Origin: Candidatus Cloacimonadota bacterium
GTDB lineage: Bacteria > Cloacimonadota > Cloacimonadia > JGIOTU-2
Reading direction: 5' to 3'
NCBI GenBank assembly: GCA_016932035.1
Contig: JAFGDR010000031.1
Location: 121,984 to 185,983, forward strand
Length of the DNA stretch: 64,000 nucleotides
Below the pieces are notes generated by a model. The model saw nothing but the letters and a program-made list of their open reading frames with translations. It made no database searches and was not told where the DNA came from. Below are positions 1-7,683 of the stretch, piece by piece. Position numbers and translations under genes: made by a program. Numbering within the stretch: the stretch's first letter is position 1; the number at the start of each line of letters is the position of its first letter.

Positions 1-742
1 CGTTTATAACTTCTCCTATTTTATTAAGGTTATAAACTTTTGAAGAATTTAAATATTCAGATATGGATTTAGATAAGCTCGGTAATAATTTATCTTTATT
101 TAACTTTTTTAAAAGGGGTAATATTCGATAACTTACACCATCTACTGAGATATTATCGTTAATTCGGTCAACAAATATTTTGTAATTATAATCTGTTATT
201 GGATTTCCTTTCGGAGTTTTTCCATATACCTTTTCAATATTATCATCTTGGTGAAATTTATATTTCCGCTTGTTTGAAGCCAATTGGTCTGCAAACTCAA
301 CACTTCCTCGTATATTACATCTATCACGTTCGACTTCTTTGCATATACTCCAAATAGAGAATAGTATAGCTTGAGTATATTTCTTTTCTTTTTGAAGAAA
401 AATTCTCATTTGGTTAGCAATTTCTGCTTGTGAAAAGACATCTACAAATTTAACATTGAGTTCATTTAGAATTCTCCACCCCTCATCGTTTTTATTAGCT
501 AGTTGTAAGTACATAGGAAGCCTCAGGCGTTCTTTAATCATAAGATCATTAGATCCCTTTAAAGAGAATGCCTCTTTCAGTATTTTACAAGCTTCATCAT
601 ACTTTTTTTCATTTTTTAGGATTGTAGCTTTCTTTAACTTCTCTCTAGCAGGATTTATCTCATTATTAACAACAAGTTTTACGCCAAATTCAATTTTTGA
701 TTGTTTTTTATTACTAGAGAATATATTTTTAAAAAAATCCAA
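1..742 (-). CDS. Hypothetical protein, partial (runs off left edge)
   Basis: I do not recognise this protein. A minus-strand frame is open from the left edge up to a stop just upstream of 742, and 247 residues are visible. The most likely start is TTG at 742, giving an LDFFKNIFSS-type N-terminus, with AGGA about 10 nt upstream; no in-frame ATG lies earlier. The product is rich in K, N, E and I. It is predicted to be helical, and stretches such as DEACKILKEAFSLKG (about residues 45-60) resemble tetratricopeptide helices, but no clear repeat register is visible. Base composition is markedly more AT-rich than in the metabolic genes further right, which may indicate an accessory origin. The C-terminus is outside the window. 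Confidence 0.7.
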   Translation of the reverse strand, partial: MDFFKNIFSSNKKQSKIEFGVKLVVNNEINPAREKLKKATILKNEKKYDEACKILKEAFSLKGSNDLMIKERLRLPMYLQLANKNDEGWRILNELNVKFVDVFSQAEIANQMRIFLQKEKKYTQAILFSIWSICKEVERDRCNIRGSVEFADQLASNKRKYKFHQDDNIEKVYGKTPKGNPITDYNYKIFVDRINDNISVDGVSYRILPLLKKLNKDKLLPSLSKSISEYLNSSKVYNLNKIGEVIN

Positions 743-1127
743 ACATAGTAATTTCCTATTCTTTTTCTGTAGTATATCATCTTATTAATAGTACAAAAAG
801 TACAATAATCTTAAAATATTCACAATTCATAACACACTTATATTATTCAATAATAATTACAACAAATTAAAGAAATATTTCATAATTTCCCTGTCAATAT
901 TTTATATTACACAAAAAATTTTGTATACTATACATAGCGAGTATTAATGCAATACTTGATAGACTATCAAAAGTACTTTTATGGGAGTGCATGTCTTAAG
1001 TGGATTGAGAAAATTCTAGAATGAAACGTAAAAAGTTTTAAGGAATAGACTTTCGATTATGCTACGAATTACTCCATCCGGGAGTATGACAAAGGTTTTT
1101 ATATAATCTCAAGCTAAGGGCGTCTAA
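743..1127. other. Non-coding, very AT-rich intergenic stretch
   Basis: This 385-base gap holds no frame with a credible start and ribosome binding site on either strand. The only structure I see is a short inverted repeat, TACTCC-atccg-GGAGTA, at 1070-1086, without a following T-run. Promoter elements for the leftward gene starting at 742 probably lie in its left part, but I cannot place them. Confidence 0.5.
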
Positions 1128-1559
1128 TTATTGATTTTTGATTGGATGTTCATGAGTCATAATGGTTTGATTTTGTATTTTTCCTGAAGATGTATCTAAA
1201 GTGTCAATAGCTGAAGGTAATGCTACTACTAATGTTATTAAGGCTATTACTAATAATGTTATTGTAAGAGTTTTTAATGACTTATTCAGTCTCCAGTCTT
1301 TAAATTTATCATGCAGTTTCCAACAATTGCTTGTATCAATTTTATAACGGTCCTTACAGTCTATACGATCAACAAAAGAACAATATTCATCTCCTAGACT
1401 TTTTTGTATTTTATTAAATTTACTTTCATCAAAATTAAGTATTTTTAGCATTTCCTCTTTGTAAAAATGTGGATTGAATTCCTCCTTTTTAGAAGCGTAT
1501 TCCAGAAGCACAAATAAAAATTCTTCTCGTTCTTTTTGAGCCTTATTTATTACTTTCAT
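1128..1559 (-). CDS. Hypothetical protein with C-terminal membrane anchor
   Basis: This unrecognised protein has about 143 residues. The first 95 or so are charged and helical (KEREEFLFVLLEYASKKEEF, then an EEMLKILNF segment). A single strongly hydrophobic segment follows near the C-terminus (TITLLVIALITLVVALPSAI), and a short polar tail ends in a His-containing stretch. I chose the ATG at 1559 because AAGGAAA lies 7 nt upstream. The same frame also opens at a TTG at 1622, directly after a stop and with no Shine-Dalgarno, which would add 21 residues. It is the last gene after the HPP gene, 70 bases downstream of it, and may be read through from the antiporter operon. No function can be given. 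Confidence 0.6.
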   Translation of the reverse strand: MKVINKAQKEREEFLFVLLEYASKKEEFNPHFYKEEMLKILNFDESKFNKIQKSLGDEYCSFVDRIDCKDRYKIDTSNCWKLHDKFKDWRLNKSLKTLTITLLVIALITLVVALPSAIDTLDTSSGKIQNQTIMTHEHPIKNQ

Positions 1560-1631
1560 ATCAATTTCCTTATAGCTAATTTTTGCTTTGTTCAAAATAT
1601 GAAATGCCCTATCATTTACCAATCATTTAAA

Positions 1632-2117
1632 TTATACAAGGTCGCGGATTACATTCTTGAAAATATCGTGGATAGCAGCAAGTAGTATTGAGAATATGAC
1701 AACAGCAAAAGCTATCTCCCATGAAAATCCTATCAAAGCTATACCAAGTGCAGTTCCGCATGCAGGAGGATGCTCGCAGTCTATCATGACCATTATGAAC
1801 ATCGAAATTCCAACCGATGCAGCAAGTATGAGTATCTCAATATAGAAAGACGAGAAAGGTATAAGGGATATCAAAGAACCAACGAGCAAACCCGTAAGAT
1901 GTCCACCAATTATGCTTCTGGGACGTGCGGAAACGCTGTTCGGCATAGCGAATACAATAAAGACCGTTGCACCGATAGAAGCGATCACGATCGCATTGCT
2001 GAATTTGAGGATGATGAGAATGAGAAATACTGAAACAGTTGCGAAAAGGCTTTGAAAGAGATAGTTTTTCCAGTGCTGGGCTAGCTCAGTTTTATTTTTT
2101 CTAAATGTTTTTCTCAT
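1632..2117 (-). CDS. HPP family integral membrane protein
   Basis: This 161-residue protein matches the HPP family, named for its His-Pro-Pro motif. Here the motif lies in CEHPPACGTALG at about residues 113-124. The preceding conserved block (IASIGATVFIVFA, then SARPRSIIGGH) is also present. Four membrane segments are visible, at about residues 17-37, 40-58, 74-110 (two helices close together) and 125-150. Some plant and cyanobacterial HPP proteins transport nitrite, but bacterial members are mostly uncharacterised, so the substrate here is unknown. It starts 3 bases after the PII-like gene ends and clearly belongs to the same operon as the antiporter and EIIA genes. Confidence 0.8.
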   Translation of the reverse strand: MRKTFRKNKTELAQHWKNYLFQSLFATVSVFLILIILKFSNAIVIASIGATVFIVFAMPNSVSARPRSIIGGHLTGLLVGSLISLIPFSSFYIEILILAASVGISMFIMVMIDCEHPPACGTALGIALIGFSWEIAFAVVIFSILLAAIHDIFKNVIRDLV

Positions 2118-2120
2118 AGT

Positions 2121-2435
2121 CTAAATTATTTTTTCTATTGGAAGTAATACGATATTTCCAATTCCATCGTCAACAAAATTCACATCCGACCGTTTAAGTT
2201 CTTCCAACATAAAATCAATTTGAGTATTATCGACTACGGCCATGATGAGGTTTGTGAATTGCTTTTCGTCGCCGAATGTACTTCTAAAACCAGCGAATAG
2301 CGGCATGCTGAAAGTCAATTTATGACTCAAGGATTCTCCGCTGAGAACAATAGTGTCTTCGACCCCGGCTTCTGTCAGAGCCATCATTATATCATCTAAG
2401 TATTTTACTTTGTAAAGCTGCAATATCATATACAT
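2121..2435 (-). CDS. PII-like regulatory protein
   Basis: The 104-residue product has the size and pattern of a small ferredoxin-like-fold PII/CutA-type protein. It begins with a beta strand (MILQLYKVKYLDDIM), then a helix followed by AGVEDTIVLSG, a loop region around residues 35-60, and an IMAVVDNTQIDFMLEELK strand-helix unit. Classical PII T-loop residues, including the uridylylated Tyr motif, are not visible, so it is PII-like rather than GlnB. AGGTG lies 7 nt before the ATG at 2435. It sits between the antiporter and the HPP membrane protein, 18 bases after the former, which suggests that it senses a ligand and gates one of the two transporters. That role is inferred from context only. 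Confidence 0.55.
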   Translation of the reverse strand: MYMILQLYKVKYLDDIMMALTEAGVEDTIVLSGESLSHKLTFSMPLFAGFRSTFGDEKQFTNLIMAVVDNTQIDFMLEELKRSDVNFVDDGIGNIVLLPIEKII

Positions 2436-2453
2436 AGTGTCACCTAATAAAAA

Positions 2454-3674
2454 TTAATCTCCTCTGTCTGCAAGGGCTTCTCCCGATTTGAATAGAGCCC
2501 ATTTAAGAAATATCGGTCCAACAAGCATGACGAGAAACGTCGTTGCAGTAACGGTGCTGATGATCTGGTTCGCATACAGTGACATGCCAAGATTTTCAAG
2601 GGTCTTGGATGCTGCTAGAGCTAATCCGATCGCAACACCTGCCTGGTCAAGAAGACAGAATCCCAGATATTTCCGAACAGGTTCTGTTGCGTGGGAGAGC
2701 GAACCGCCAACGTAAGCACCTACCCATTTGCCTGAAGAACGTGCGAGAATATAGACAATTGCAAGAAGTCCGAATTTTATCAATAATGAAAGGTCAAGAC
2801 GGGCACCGACAAGTACGAAGAACCAAACATAGATCGGTGGCGACCAATCACCGAGGGCAGTGAATATTTTCCGGGCATTGATCGGTTTTGAGTTGATGAC
2901 CACGATTCCCATAGCCATGTTTAGAAGGATGGGAGAAAGTTTCAAAATCTCAGCAATGCCGCAATTTAGAAGAATGATGCCAAGCGAAAAGATGAGGAGT
3001 TTGACCCGGTCATGTATGCGTTGACTCACCAGCATCATAAGAAATCCAATTGCAACTCCGATAATAACGGAGAGGAACATTTCAAGACCAGCTGTACCCA
3101 GTGCAGAAAGAATGGATGATGCTGTGCTCGTGTGCACATCTCCAAGAAAGATTAATGCAACCGGCATAATGATGATATAAATAACAAGCGCAAGAATATC
3201 ATCCAATCCGACAATTGCATAGAGTGTTGTTGTTAATGTTCCTTTTGCTTTATACTCACGAACAACTTCCACTGTAGCTGCTGGAGCTGTGGCAACGGCA
3301 AGTGCGCCGAAAATAAGTCCAAGTGGGATGCTTTTAAGAAGGAGACTCAACGCAATACTAACAAAAAAGAACGCACCAAAGGATTCAAAAAACAGCGTAT
3401 AAATAATAACTTTTCCCAATTTTTTTATTTCACTCCATCTTAACGCACCACCGATACCAAAACCGATAAGCGATAGTGTAACGACATTAATGATCTCGAG
3501 TGACCTAATCTGTTCATAGGAAATAAAATTAAAAACACTTGGACCAAGCAATGCTCCAGCAATAATATAACCTACAATAAGTGGTGATTTTAGAAGTTTT
3601 GCACCATTCGAGAAGATAAGCGCAGCAATGAGTGATATTCCAAGAAAAATAAAAATGAAATGAGTTGTATACAT
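2454..3674 (-). CDS. CPA2-type cation/proton antiporter
   Basis: This 406-residue polytopic protein, with about 12 hydrophobic segments, resembles the transmembrane domain of Kef/NapA-type sodium (or potassium):proton exchangers. Family features visible are KSPLIVGYIIAGALLGPSVF near residues 29-48, an acidic-containing central helix around GALAVATAPAATVEVVREY, and GLDDILALVIYIIIM with paired Asp residues at about 150. The C-terminal half contains MAMGIVVINSKP and a Gly-rich helix. No C-terminal RCK/TrkA-N nucleotide-binding domain is present, so regulation would have to come in trans. The EIIA gene ends immediately before its ATG, and the PII-like gene follows 18 bases later. Transported ion (Na+ or K+) cannot be decided from sequence. 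Confidence 0.85.
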   Translation of the reverse strand: MYTTHFIFIFLGISLIAALIFSNGAKLLKSPLIVGYIIAGALLGPSVFNFISYEQIRSLEIINVVTLSLIGFGIGGALRWSEIKKLGKVIIYTLFFESFGAFFFVSIALSLLLKSIPLGLIFGALAVATAPAATVEVVREYKAKGTLTTTLYAIVGLDDILALVIYIIIMPVALIFLGDVHTSTASSILSALGTAGLEMFLSVIIGVAIGFLMMLVSQRIHDRVKLLIFSLGIILLNCGIAEILKLSPILLNMAMGIVVINSKPINARKIFTALGDWSPPIYVWFFVLVGARLDLSLLIKFGLLAIVYILARSSGKWVGAYVGGSLSHATEPVRKYLGFCLLDQAGVAIGLALAASKTLENLGMSLYANQIISTVTATTFLVMLVGPIFLKWALFKSGEALADRGD

Positions 3675-4136
3675 CTAATCCTGCGTTTTGATAAGAGAAT
3701 ACATGTCTTGCGGAGATTGAGCAGAGAGGAGTTTTTGTACAAATGATCTGTTTTTCAGACGAAGAACAAGACGGGACAGAAGGCGAATATAATCCTTGTC
3801 CTGCGTATCCGAAGCACCGATCATGAATATGAGAGAAACCGGTTTGTTGTCTATGGATTCATACTCAAGCCCTTCTACTTTTCTGCCGAGTGCGATAACA
3901 AAATCCTGTATGGATTTGTCACGTATGTGGGGAACAGCAATGCCATATCCAATGCCGGTACTCATTAGTTTTTCCCGGTCATAAATTTTCTTAAGAAATA
4001 GTTTTGGGTCAGTAATAAGTTCGCTGTTACATATTATTCCTGAAAGTTCTTTCAGCGCTTCGTCTTTGTTATCGGAAATTATATCGATAATACGATCCGG
4101 TTCGAGGTATTTATGAATTTGAATCAGGTTCTTCAT
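3675..4136 (-). CDS. PTS EIIA (PtsN / EIIA-Ntr type) protein
   Basis: A single EIIA domain of 153 residues of the fructose/mannitol-Ntr type. The phosphorylatable histidine is in GIAVPHIRD at about residue 70, and downstream FMIGASDTQDKDYIRLLSRL is typical of the family. There is no EIIB or EIIC domain, and no sugar PTS gene nearby, so a regulatory rather than transport role is likely. EIIA-Ntr proteins are known to control potassium transport and stress responses in other bacteria. I chose the ATG at 4136 because the N-terminus there matches the family. A longer frame to 4241 would overlap the divergent gene and adds 35 unconserved residues. It is the first gene of the antiporter operon and its stop touches the antiporter start. 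Confidence 0.8.
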   Translation of the reverse strand: MKNLIQIHKYLEPDRIIDIISDNKDEALKELSGIICNSELITDPKLFLKKIYDREKLMSTGIGYGIAVPHIRDKSIQDFVIALGRKVEGLEYESIDNKPVSLIFMIGASDTQDKDYIRLLSRLVLRLKNRSFVQKLLSAQSPQDMYSLIKTQD

Positions 4137-4190
4137 AGAATAGCCGTCCCTGCATGATATTTCTGCTTGTTTTTTATGAAGACAAATAAT

Positions 4191-4196
4191 TGTCAA
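4191..4196 (-). promoter_or_regulatory. Putative -35 element of the EIIA-antiporter operon
   Basis: TTGACA on the minus strand, 55 bases upstream of the chosen start at 4136. No good -10 hexamer is visible at 16-18 bases. A near match, TTGACC, faces the divergent lipoprotein gene at 4234-4239. Confidence 0.35.
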
Positions 4197-4284
4197 AGAA
4201 TTAAATGAGAGAGAATTATTAATCATTAATTTCTTGACCAAATATATGAGTAAAATGTGCTCAAAGAAAAATCAGGAGCAGGCA

Positions 4285-5007
4285 ATGAAAAAGTATAGTA
4301 GATTATTACTTGGAATATTTTTTATAATATCTTCAATATTATTAACGCAATGTGATTCACCCCTTTCGGATGAACCCCTTAACGATCCTTCAAAAATTTC
4401 TCCAACCCTATCAGTTGAAAGGACGTTGGATAATACTAAAACAACCACGGGAGAGGCAATAGCATTCCTTTTCGATAAAAATTTGAACCTTGTTAAGATC
4501 ATGGACGGCGGTGTGTCTGTAAACGGCACAAATCTTACACTTGAATACTTAATTACGGGTGGTCCCTATTATGAAACAAGTGGAAACTATCCAATCTTTT
4601 TAAATACAAATTATACGATCACCGTAACAATGAGTAACGGCGATACCTATGACTCAACAATCAGAACCCAGTTCCAGGAACTTCATACCTTCAATATTCC
4701 TGCTACTTTTAATCATACAGATAGCGTGCAGGTAACATGGGAAGAGGTTATTCAGGATTATCCTATGAGTATAGAATTTTCGTACGATGACGGAGATGAT
4801 GTCGGAGTTGTATATGTAGATATCCCGGAAGACAGTGTTGATACAGGAAGTTATACAATACCGCCCGATAATTTTACTGAACTTGCAGGGAAAACATGCA
4901 AGGCAAAGCTTATCTCGGAGAAACAAGGCGCAGCAAATGAGCATTTTAAAGAAACTGCATCCATATCATCGAAAATTGCTATAATCGAAGAGTGTCACAT
5001 TAACTAA
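4285..5007 (+). CDS. Putative lipoprotein, unknown function
   Basis: A 240-residue predicted lipoprotein. The signal sequence is MKKYSRLLLGIFFIISSI followed by a lipobox ending LTQC, so the mature protein would be lipid-anchored at about Cys23. The ATG at 4285 is chosen because AGGAG lies 6 nt upstream. An in-frame ATG at 4234 would put 17 charged residues before the signal sequence. The mature part is beta-rich and acidic with many Asn, Thr and Asp residues, including DDGDDVGVVYVD at about residue 170, and may form immunoglobulin-like sandwiches. I recognise no catalytic motif. It stands alone, divergent from the EIIA operon and 12 bases before the PAP2 gene. Confidence 0.75.
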   Translation: MKKYSRLLLGIFFIISSILLTQCDSPLSDEPLNDPSKISPTLSVERTLDNTKTTTGEAIAFLFDKNLNLVKIMDGGVSVNGTNLTLEYLITGGPYYETSGNYPIFLNTNYTITVTMSNGDTYDSTIRTQFQELHTFNIPATFNHTDSVQVTWEEVIQDYPMSIEFSYDDGDDVGVVYVDIPEDSVDTGSYTIPPDNFTELAGKTCKAKLISEKQGAANEHFKETASISSKIAIIEECHIN

Positions 5008-5018
5008 CCTTCTTTTTA

Positions 5019-5624
5019 ATGTTCCATTTCCTTTTGCAGGCAGATCGATCGGTCTTTCTGTTCTTTAATAAAACACTATCCAACGGTTTTTTTGATAAGA
5101 TATTTCCTGTCATTACAGAGCCGAGAAACTGGCTGATCGTTATCCTCATCGCACTTATTTTCTTTGTCATTAAGGAAAAGAAAAGAGCGATTGGAGTACT
5201 TGTGGTTGTTGTCATAGCAGTTGCCCTTTCTGATCTTATTGCTTATAGGATAATAAAAGCCCTTGTGGGTAGATACCGTCCGTGCCATCCTGAATTTTTT
5301 GTAGATGGGGGTAATTTTCTCATTGGTATGAAAACGTCATTCTCATTTCCCTCCAACCATGCCATGAATATGTTCACGGCAGCAACGGTTTTTTCGTGTT
5401 TTTACAATAAATACGCCGGATACTTCTTTGGATTTGCTGTTTTAATCGGATTTTCACGCATTTATGTGGGTGTTCATTTTCCGCTTGATATCATTGGAGG
5501 TGCGGTATTTGGCATGATCCTGGGTATCGTAGTGTATTTGGCTTATTGCAGGTTAGAAGTTCTTGTCAAACATCATATGAAAAAGAAAACAATAAATGAA
5601 GATAACTCCAAGCCAGAAAGCTGA
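5019..5624 (+). CDS. PAP2-family membrane phosphatase
   Basis: A 201-residue integral membrane phosphatase of the type 2 phosphatidic acid phosphatase superfamily. The three catalytic motifs are in order: K-x6-RP as KALVGRYRP (about residues 79-87), PSNH within FSFPSNHAMN (about 107-116) and SRIYVGVHFPLDIIGG (about 147-162) with the catalytic His. About five or six membrane helices surround them. Relatives dephosphorylate undecaprenyl diphosphate, phosphatidylglycerol phosphate or phosphatidic acid; the substrate here is not decidable. No Shine-Dalgarno precedes the ATG at 5019, so the start is less certain than the identity. Its 3' end overlaps the next gene by 29 bases. Confidence 0.85.
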   Translation: MFHFLLQADRSVFLFFNKTLSNGFFDKIFPVITEPRNWLIVILIALIFFVIKEKKRAIGVLVVVVIAVALSDLIAYRIIKALVGRYRPCHPEFFVDGGNFLIGMKTSFSFPSNHAMNMFTAATVFSCFYNKYAGYFFGFAVLIGFSRIYVGVHFPLDIIGGAVFGMILGIVVYLAYCRLEVLVKHHMKKKTINEDNSKPES

Positions 5625-6414
5625 GTTTCAAAAAGAAGTATACTCATTTTATACAGCGCATAAAAGGGATTTTCCATGGCGAAATACTGATGATCCATAT
5701 TGTATTTTTGTTTCGGAAATAATGCTCCAGCAAACACAAACGGATAGAGTAATAGAAAAATATAATGAATTTATAAAAAATTTCCCAAATTTTGAAACAC
5801 TCGCAAAAAGCGCTTTCCCCGATGTCCTGAGCGTATGGAAAGGACTTGGTTATAATCGTCGTGCAAAATGGATACATGAGTGTGCGAAAACAATCGAAAA
5901 GATACATGACGGGATTTTACCAGGTGAAGCAGAAGAGCTCGAATCGTTACCCGGAATTGGAAAAGCAACAGCACGTTCTTTGCTTGCATTCGCATATAAT
6001 AAAGATGTCCTGTTTATAGAAACTAATATCAGGACGGTGTATATACATTACTTCTTTGAAGAGAAGGACGACATTCATGATAATGAAATTCTCGAATTGC
6101 TCAATCAAACATATGATAAGGGGCATGCACGGGAATGGTATTCTGCACTCATGGATTACGGCGCTTTTCTTAAAAAGGAAATTGGAAATCTCAATAACCG
6201 CAGCAGGCACTATAATAAACAGTCAAAATTTGAGGGTTCGGACAGGCAGATACGCGGAAGATTGCTTGATATTTTGCTTAAAGAGCAGAAAATAACGATT
6301 GAAGATGTTGCGGGAATACTTAATGAAGATACAGAAAGAGTTCAAAGAATCGTTAGGGATATGGTCAATGAGAAATTGATCAAGACAAACAAAAACGGGG
6401 TATTAGGTCTTTAG
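5596..6414 (+). CDS. MutY-like HhH-GPD DNA glycosylase lacking the Fe-S loop
   Basis: This 272-residue protein has the MutY N-terminal catalytic domain. The DFPWR motif is followed by SEIMLQQTQTDRV (catalytic Glu and adenine-specificity Gln region, about residues 40-53) and the helix-hairpin-helix SLPGIGKATARSLLAFA (about 118-134). The position that normally carries the catalytic Asp reads FIETNIRTV, with Glu in its place. The four cysteines of the 4Fe-4S loop are all absent, and the NUDIX-like C-terminal domain is replaced by about 70 residues resembling a winged helix. I therefore call it MutY-like rather than MutY; 8-oxoG:A repair is likely but not shown. The start overlaps the PAP2 gene by 29 bases. 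Confidence 0.8.
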   Translation: MKITPSQKAEFQKEVYSFYTAHKRDFPWRNTDDPYCIFVSEIMLQQTQTDRVIEKYNEFIKNFPNFETLAKSAFPDVLSVWKGLGYNRRAKWIHECAKTIEKIHDGILPGEAEELESLPGIGKATARSLLAFAYNKDVLFIETNIRTVYIHYFFEEKDDIHDNEILELLNQTYDKGHAREWYSALMDYGAFLKKEIGNLNNRSRHYNKQSKFEGSDRQIRGRLLDILLKEQKITIEDVAGILNEDTERVQRIVRDMVNEKLIKTNKNGVLGL

Positions 6415-7683
6415 TTTTTTCTTCTTAGCTGCTGGGAAAAGGATATTATTGAGGATGAGTCTGTAGCCGGGAGAGTTTTTATGCAACTCTAATAGTGTTG
6501 GGGGATCGCCGATCCTATGCTGATAGTCCTCAGGATCATGTCCGCCATAGAATGTATATGTTCCTCTTCCAAAATTTCCATGGAGATATTTTACTTCATT
6601 AGCACCTTCTACCTCACCAAGAATTATGGCACTTTTCTTAACAAATTCCTTGTGATAAGAAGTTGTTTGTCCGAGGAATCCATTCACAACATTAACATGA
6701 CATTGTGTCAGCATTGTCGGTACTGGATCATACTTTGCAGAAAATTGAAATAAGGTAAAATAGTCTGCTTCTGCTCCTCTTATCTGTGCATAATTGCTTG
6801 CATCGATACTTGAGAATTCATATTCGTATGGATTTTTAACTAGGGTAAAGTTTTCAAATGCAAAGGTTCTATCAAAGTCGAGTTTTTTCTCAGCATGAGC
6901 ATCGATAGGATCACCGTCAAAGGGTACATCGCAGATATCGATACCAGCTGCAGCTTGTGCAATATCATAGGTGTCGGTCGCAGCACACATCGCAAAAAGA
7001 AATCCACCGTTTCGAACATATTCCCGGATCATCTCTACAACGGCTTGTTTGAGTTGCCAGACCTTTGCGAATCCAAGTTCGCGAGCAAGCTCTTCATCGA
7101 TTTCCTTGATCTTCTTGTACCAGTCTGTGCTGTGGAATCCTGCATAAAATTTACCGAACTGACCGGTAAAATCTTCGTGATGAAGATGAAGCCAATCATA
7201 TTCTTCCAGTTTTCCTTGTAACACTTCTATGTCATAAATCGTATCATACGGTATCTGAGCATACGTAAGTGCAAGCGTGACAGCATCATCCCATGGCTCT
7301 CCTGCAAATCCCTTTACCTGCCCGGCTTTGCTTTCCGGCAATGTATAGACTGCAATCTTTGGTGCTTTTTCAAGATGTACAACATCCATGTTCGATTTCT
7401 GGATCGTCTGCTCGATCGCAAGATAGTCCATTGGAGAAACCAATTCGTAAGACACACCTCTTAGGCGGCACAGAGATTCGATGTCTTCGGATTCAGGTAA
7501 TAGAAATGAACCATCCCTATAATTTAACAGCCACTTGCCGTCATATCCGTTTTCAAGAGCATTATATACAATCCCATATGACTTTAGATGATCGGTTTGG
7601 GAGAAGTCCATCGGAATGAGAATATCTGACCAGCCCAATACTGGTAATAAAATTATGAATACGAGAAGTGCTGTTTTTTTCAT
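6403..7683 (-). CDS. Exported protein of the Bacteroidetes 'asparagine synthetase B-like' family
   Basis: A 426-residue protein with a Sec signal peptide (MKKTALLVFIILLPVLGWS). The mature start, ILIPMDFSQTDHLKSYGIVYNAL followed by WLLNYRDGSFLL, matches a family often labelled asparagine synthetase B in Bacteroidetes. I see no ATP-pyrophosphatase signature, and the label is doubtful. The middle (KIAVYTLPESKAGQV to FLFAMCAATDTYDIA) looks like a class I glutamine-amidotransferase-like fold with a possible nucleophile Cys near residue 238. The C-terminal region, GNFGRGTYTFYGGHDPED, fits the same fold. Export makes a biosynthetic role unlikely. The ATG directly follows the hemW stop, so the two genes are co-transcribed, and the 3' end overlaps the convergent mutY-like gene by 12 bases. 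Confidence 0.65.
   Translation of the reverse strand: MKKTALLVFIILLPVLGWSDILIPMDFSQTDHLKSYGIVYNALENGYDGKWLLNYRDGSFLLPESEDIESLCRLRGVSYELVSPMDYLAIEQTIQKSNMDVVHLEKAPKIAVYTLPESKAGQVKGFAGEPWDDAVTLALTYAQIPYDTIYDIEVLQGKLEEYDWLHLHHEDFTGQFGKFYAGFHSTDWYKKIKEIDEELARELGFAKVWQLKQAVVEMIREYVRNGGFLFAMCAATDTYDIAQAAAGIDICDVPFDGDPIDAHAEKKLDFDRTFAFENFTLVKNPYEYEFSSIDASNYAQIRGAEADYFTLFQFSAKYDPVPTMLTQCHVNVVNGFLGQTTSYHKEFVKKSAIILGEVEGANEVKYLHGNFGRGTYTFYGGHDPEDYQHRIGDPPTLLELHKNSPGYRLILNNILFPAAKKKKLKT

Noticed and set aside
456-788. Open plus-strand frame of about 110 codons
   Set aside because: It is rich in Phe, Ser and Leu and lies antisense to the partial minus-strand gene, whose translation is better balanced and continues to the window edge.
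1070-1086. Short hairpin TACTCC-N5-GGAGTA
   Set aside because: Six weak base pairs without a T-run; not enough for a terminator or an RNA element.
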